Shown here: piece by piece, positions 62,445 through 64,000 of the stretch
Layout of the letters: each line of letters starts with the position of its first letter
Numbering within the stretch: the first letter of the stretch is position 1
NCBI RefSeq assembly: GCF_903915725.1
Contig: NZ_CAIWTY010000106.1
Location: 1-64,000, forward strand
From: an uncultured Rhodopila sp.
GTDB taxonomy: Bacteria > Pseudomonadota > Alphaproteobacteria > Acetobacterales > Acetobacteraceae
DNA: 64,000 nt
Direction: 5' to 3'
The notes under the pieces: generated by a model
What the model was told of the DNA's origin: nothing
Databases searched by the model: none
The model's input: only the letters and a program-made list of their open reading frames with translations
Made by a program: the position numbers and the translations under genes

Positions 62445-63560
62445 CTACCCCAGCACCAGATCATCCCGGTGCACCATCTCGTCCCGTCCCCGCCACCCGA
62501 GAATCGCCTCGATCTGATCCGACCGGTGCCCGGCGATCCGTTCCGCATCAACGCTGGCATAAGCCGACAGACCCCGGCCCACCACCGCCCCGTCCGGCCC
62601 CGCAATCGTCACCGCGTCACCGCGCTCGAACACCCCCTCCACGCCGCGCACCCCCGCCGGCAGCAGCGACCGCCCCGCCGCCAGCGCCCGCGCCGCCCCG
62701 GCATCCACCGTCAGCACGCCCTGCGGCGACAGGCTGCCGGCGATCCAGCGTTTCCGCGCCGTGCGCCCCTCCGGCGCCGGCAGGAACCAGGTGCAGCGGG
62801 CGCCGCGTTCCAGCGACTGCAACGGCCGCTCCACCCCCCCGATGGCGATCGCCATGGCGCAGCCGGCCTGAGTGGCAATCCGCGCCGCCACCAGCTTGGT
62901 GCGCATCCCGCCCGAGGAATACCCGGGCGGCGGCTCCCCGCCTATCGCCTCGATCTCCGGCGACAGCGTCTCCACCACCGGAATATGCGCCGCCTCCGGG
63001 TCCCGTCGCGGATCCGCCGTATACAGCCCGTCGATATCCGACAGCAGGACCAACTGGTCCGCCTTCACCATCTCCGCCACCCGGGCGGCGAGACGATCAT
63101 TGTCGCCGAAGCGGATTTCCGCGGTGGCGACGGTGTCGTTCTCGTTGATCACCGGCACGCAGCCCAGATGCAGCAGCGTATCCAGAGTCTCGCGCGCGTT
63201 CAGGTAGCGGCGGCGGTCTTCGGTGTCTTCCAAGGTAAGAAGCAACTGAGCGGCGGTCAGGCCGCGGGCGGACAGCGCCTCGCTCCAGGCCTGCGCCAGC
63301 CGGATCTGGCCGACGGCGGCGGCGGCCTGCTTTTCCTCCAGCCGCAACCGCTTCTGAGTCAGGCCCAAGGTGCGGCGGGCCAGTGCGATGGCGCCTGACG
63401 ACACCACGATGACGTCCGTGCCCCGCGCCCGCATCGCCTCGATATCGGCAGCGACGCTATCCATCCATGCGGCGCGCGGCGCGCCTTCCTTCTGGTCCAC
63501 GACCAGGGCACTGCCGATCTTGACAACGATGCGGTGGGCGGAGGTGAGAGAGGGGATCAC
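62445..63560 (-). CDS. proB: Glutamate 5-kinase
   Basis: ProB, 371 aa with a GTG start at 63560, phosphorylates glutamate in proline synthesis. The amino-acid kinase domain has [48 protein letters not shown] and [12 protein letters not shown]; a C-terminal PUA domain (about 275-360; [20 protein letters not shown]) is present, as in longer ProB forms. It overlaps the obgE stop by 4 bp (GTGA), an arrangement frequent in alphaproteobacteria. Confidence 0.96.
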   Translation of the reverse strand: MIPSLTSAHRIVVKIGSALVVDQKEGAPRAAWMDSVAADIEAMRARGTDVIVVSSGAIALARRTLGLTQKRLRLEEKQAAAAVGQIRLAQAWSEALSARGLTAAQLLLTLEDTEDRRRYLNARETLDTLLHLGCVPVINENDTVATAEIRFGDNDRLAARVAEMVKADQLVLLSDIDGLYTADPRRDPEAAHIPVVETLSPEIEAIGGEPPPGYSSGGMRTKLVAARIATQAGCAMAIAIGGVERPLQSLERGARCTWFLPAPEGRTARKRWIAGSLSPQGVLTVDAGAARALAAGRSLLPAGVRGVEGVFERGDAVTIAGPDGAVVGRGLSAYASVDAERIAGHRSDQIEAILGWRGRDEMVHRDDLVLG

Positions 63561-64000
63561 GCGGCATGCTCCTGCTCCGCCTGGCGGGCCGCGTGGATGG
63601 TATTCTGCAACACGCGCAGCAACTCCGGCACGCCCTGGCCGGTGGCTCCGGAGAGTAGATACACCGGGGCGCCTGAGGCTTTGCGCAGAGCGGCCAGCCG
63701 GGCGGAGGTCTCGCGCGCTGTCATGGCGTCGGACTTGTTCAGGCCAATGATCTCGGGCTTGTCGGCCAGGCCGCCGCCATAGGCGGACATCTCGCCGCGC
63801 ACCGTGCGCCAGGCTTTCACGACATCACCAGCGGCGCCGTCCACCAGATGCAGCAGCACGGCGCAGCGCTCGACATGGCCGAGGAAGCGGTCGCCGAGGC
63901 CGGCCCCTTCATGCGCGCCCTCGATCAGCCCCGGGATATCGGCCAGCACGAATTCTTCGGACGCCGACAGGCGGATCACGCCAAGCTGCGGATGCAGCGT
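63557..64000 (-). CDS. obgE: GTPase ObgE, C-terminal part (cut by window edge)
   Basis: The last 147 codons of the Obg GTPase; the N-terminal Obg domain and P-loop lie beyond the window. Visible are switch [21 protein letters not shown], the G4 motif GLNKSD and the G5 motif LSGATGQG. ObgE binds GTP/GDP and the 50S subunit and affects ribosome assembly and stress control. It overlaps proB by 4 bp. Confidence 0.95.
   Translation of the reverse strand, partial: TLHPQLGVIRLSASEEFVLADIPGLIEGAHEGAGLGDRFLGHVERCAVLLHLVDGAAGDVVKAWRTVRGEMSAYGGGLADKPEIIGLNKSDAMTARETSARLAALRKASGAPVYLLSGATGQGVPELLRVLQNTIHAARQAEQEHAA

Overview
The window is high-GC DNA with long overlapping shadow ORFs. It looks like an alphaproteobacterial chromosome, probably a member or close relative of the Acetobacteraceae. 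The support is gene order and content: rpmF-plsX-fabH-ihfA-merR, obgE-proB, aroA-cmk, a TIGR02300 (FYDLN acid domain) protein, a class I PHA synthase and a PilZ-tailed chemoreceptor. The family assignment is inference; no rRNA or tRNA gene was seen to anchor it.

Layout. 1-3700: the ribosomal protein L32 / fatty acid synthesis / IHF operon, read leftward. 4000-11400: an acyl-CoA ligase, an M3 oligopeptidase, a META-domain protein and a large chemoreceptor with PAS and PilZ domains. 11350-11670: debris of a PIN-type toxin-antitoxin pair. 11900-17250: cupin, ligase-associated exonuclease, a frameshifted DUF1835 gene and a hybrid histidine kinase. 17300-18630: cobalamin riboswitch and a NiCoT metal transporter. 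18930-21494: a visibly less GC-rich insert with two poorly characterised overlapping genes (a repeat protein, and a two-beta-sandwich protein with a GDNCxFG domain). 21491-27435: acyl ligase and acyl carrier protein, OmpA-type lipoprotein, folate cyclo-ligase, aquaporin Z and an HpaB-type hydroxylase. 27528-29165: a GGDEF protein whose signature is degenerate.

29500-45000 is a catabolic and accessory region: fused hydantoinase/oxoprolinase, a PEP-mutase-fold protein, an orphan molybdenum hydroxylase large subunit, three SDR dehydrogenases, a VOC protein, a TauD-type dioxygenase, an alpha/beta hydrolase, an FUSC-type membrane protein and an MHS-type transporter. 45355-49444: surface lipoprotein, ModA-like binding protein, a wrecked TIR-FGE gene, ketopantoate reductase, YdcF and the FYDLN protein. 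49646-51627: aroA-cmk. 51868-54441: a serine hydrolase and a matrixin-like zinc protease. 55113-58664: hom, an aminotransferase and an OmpA-like lipoprotein. 58734-60578: phaC. 60657-61522: a DUF433/DUF5615 toxin-antitoxin pair plus a truncated regulator. 61541-64000: a secreted unknown, proB and the C-terminal part of obgE.

Two families of dispersed palindromic intergenic repeats (called A and B here) recur across the window. A 50-bp imperfect inverted repeat brackets a gene-free stretch at 7681-8036. The strongest leads are the two-gene low-GC insert, the TIR-FGE and PIN toxin-antitoxin remnants, the repeat families and the degenerate GGDEF protein.
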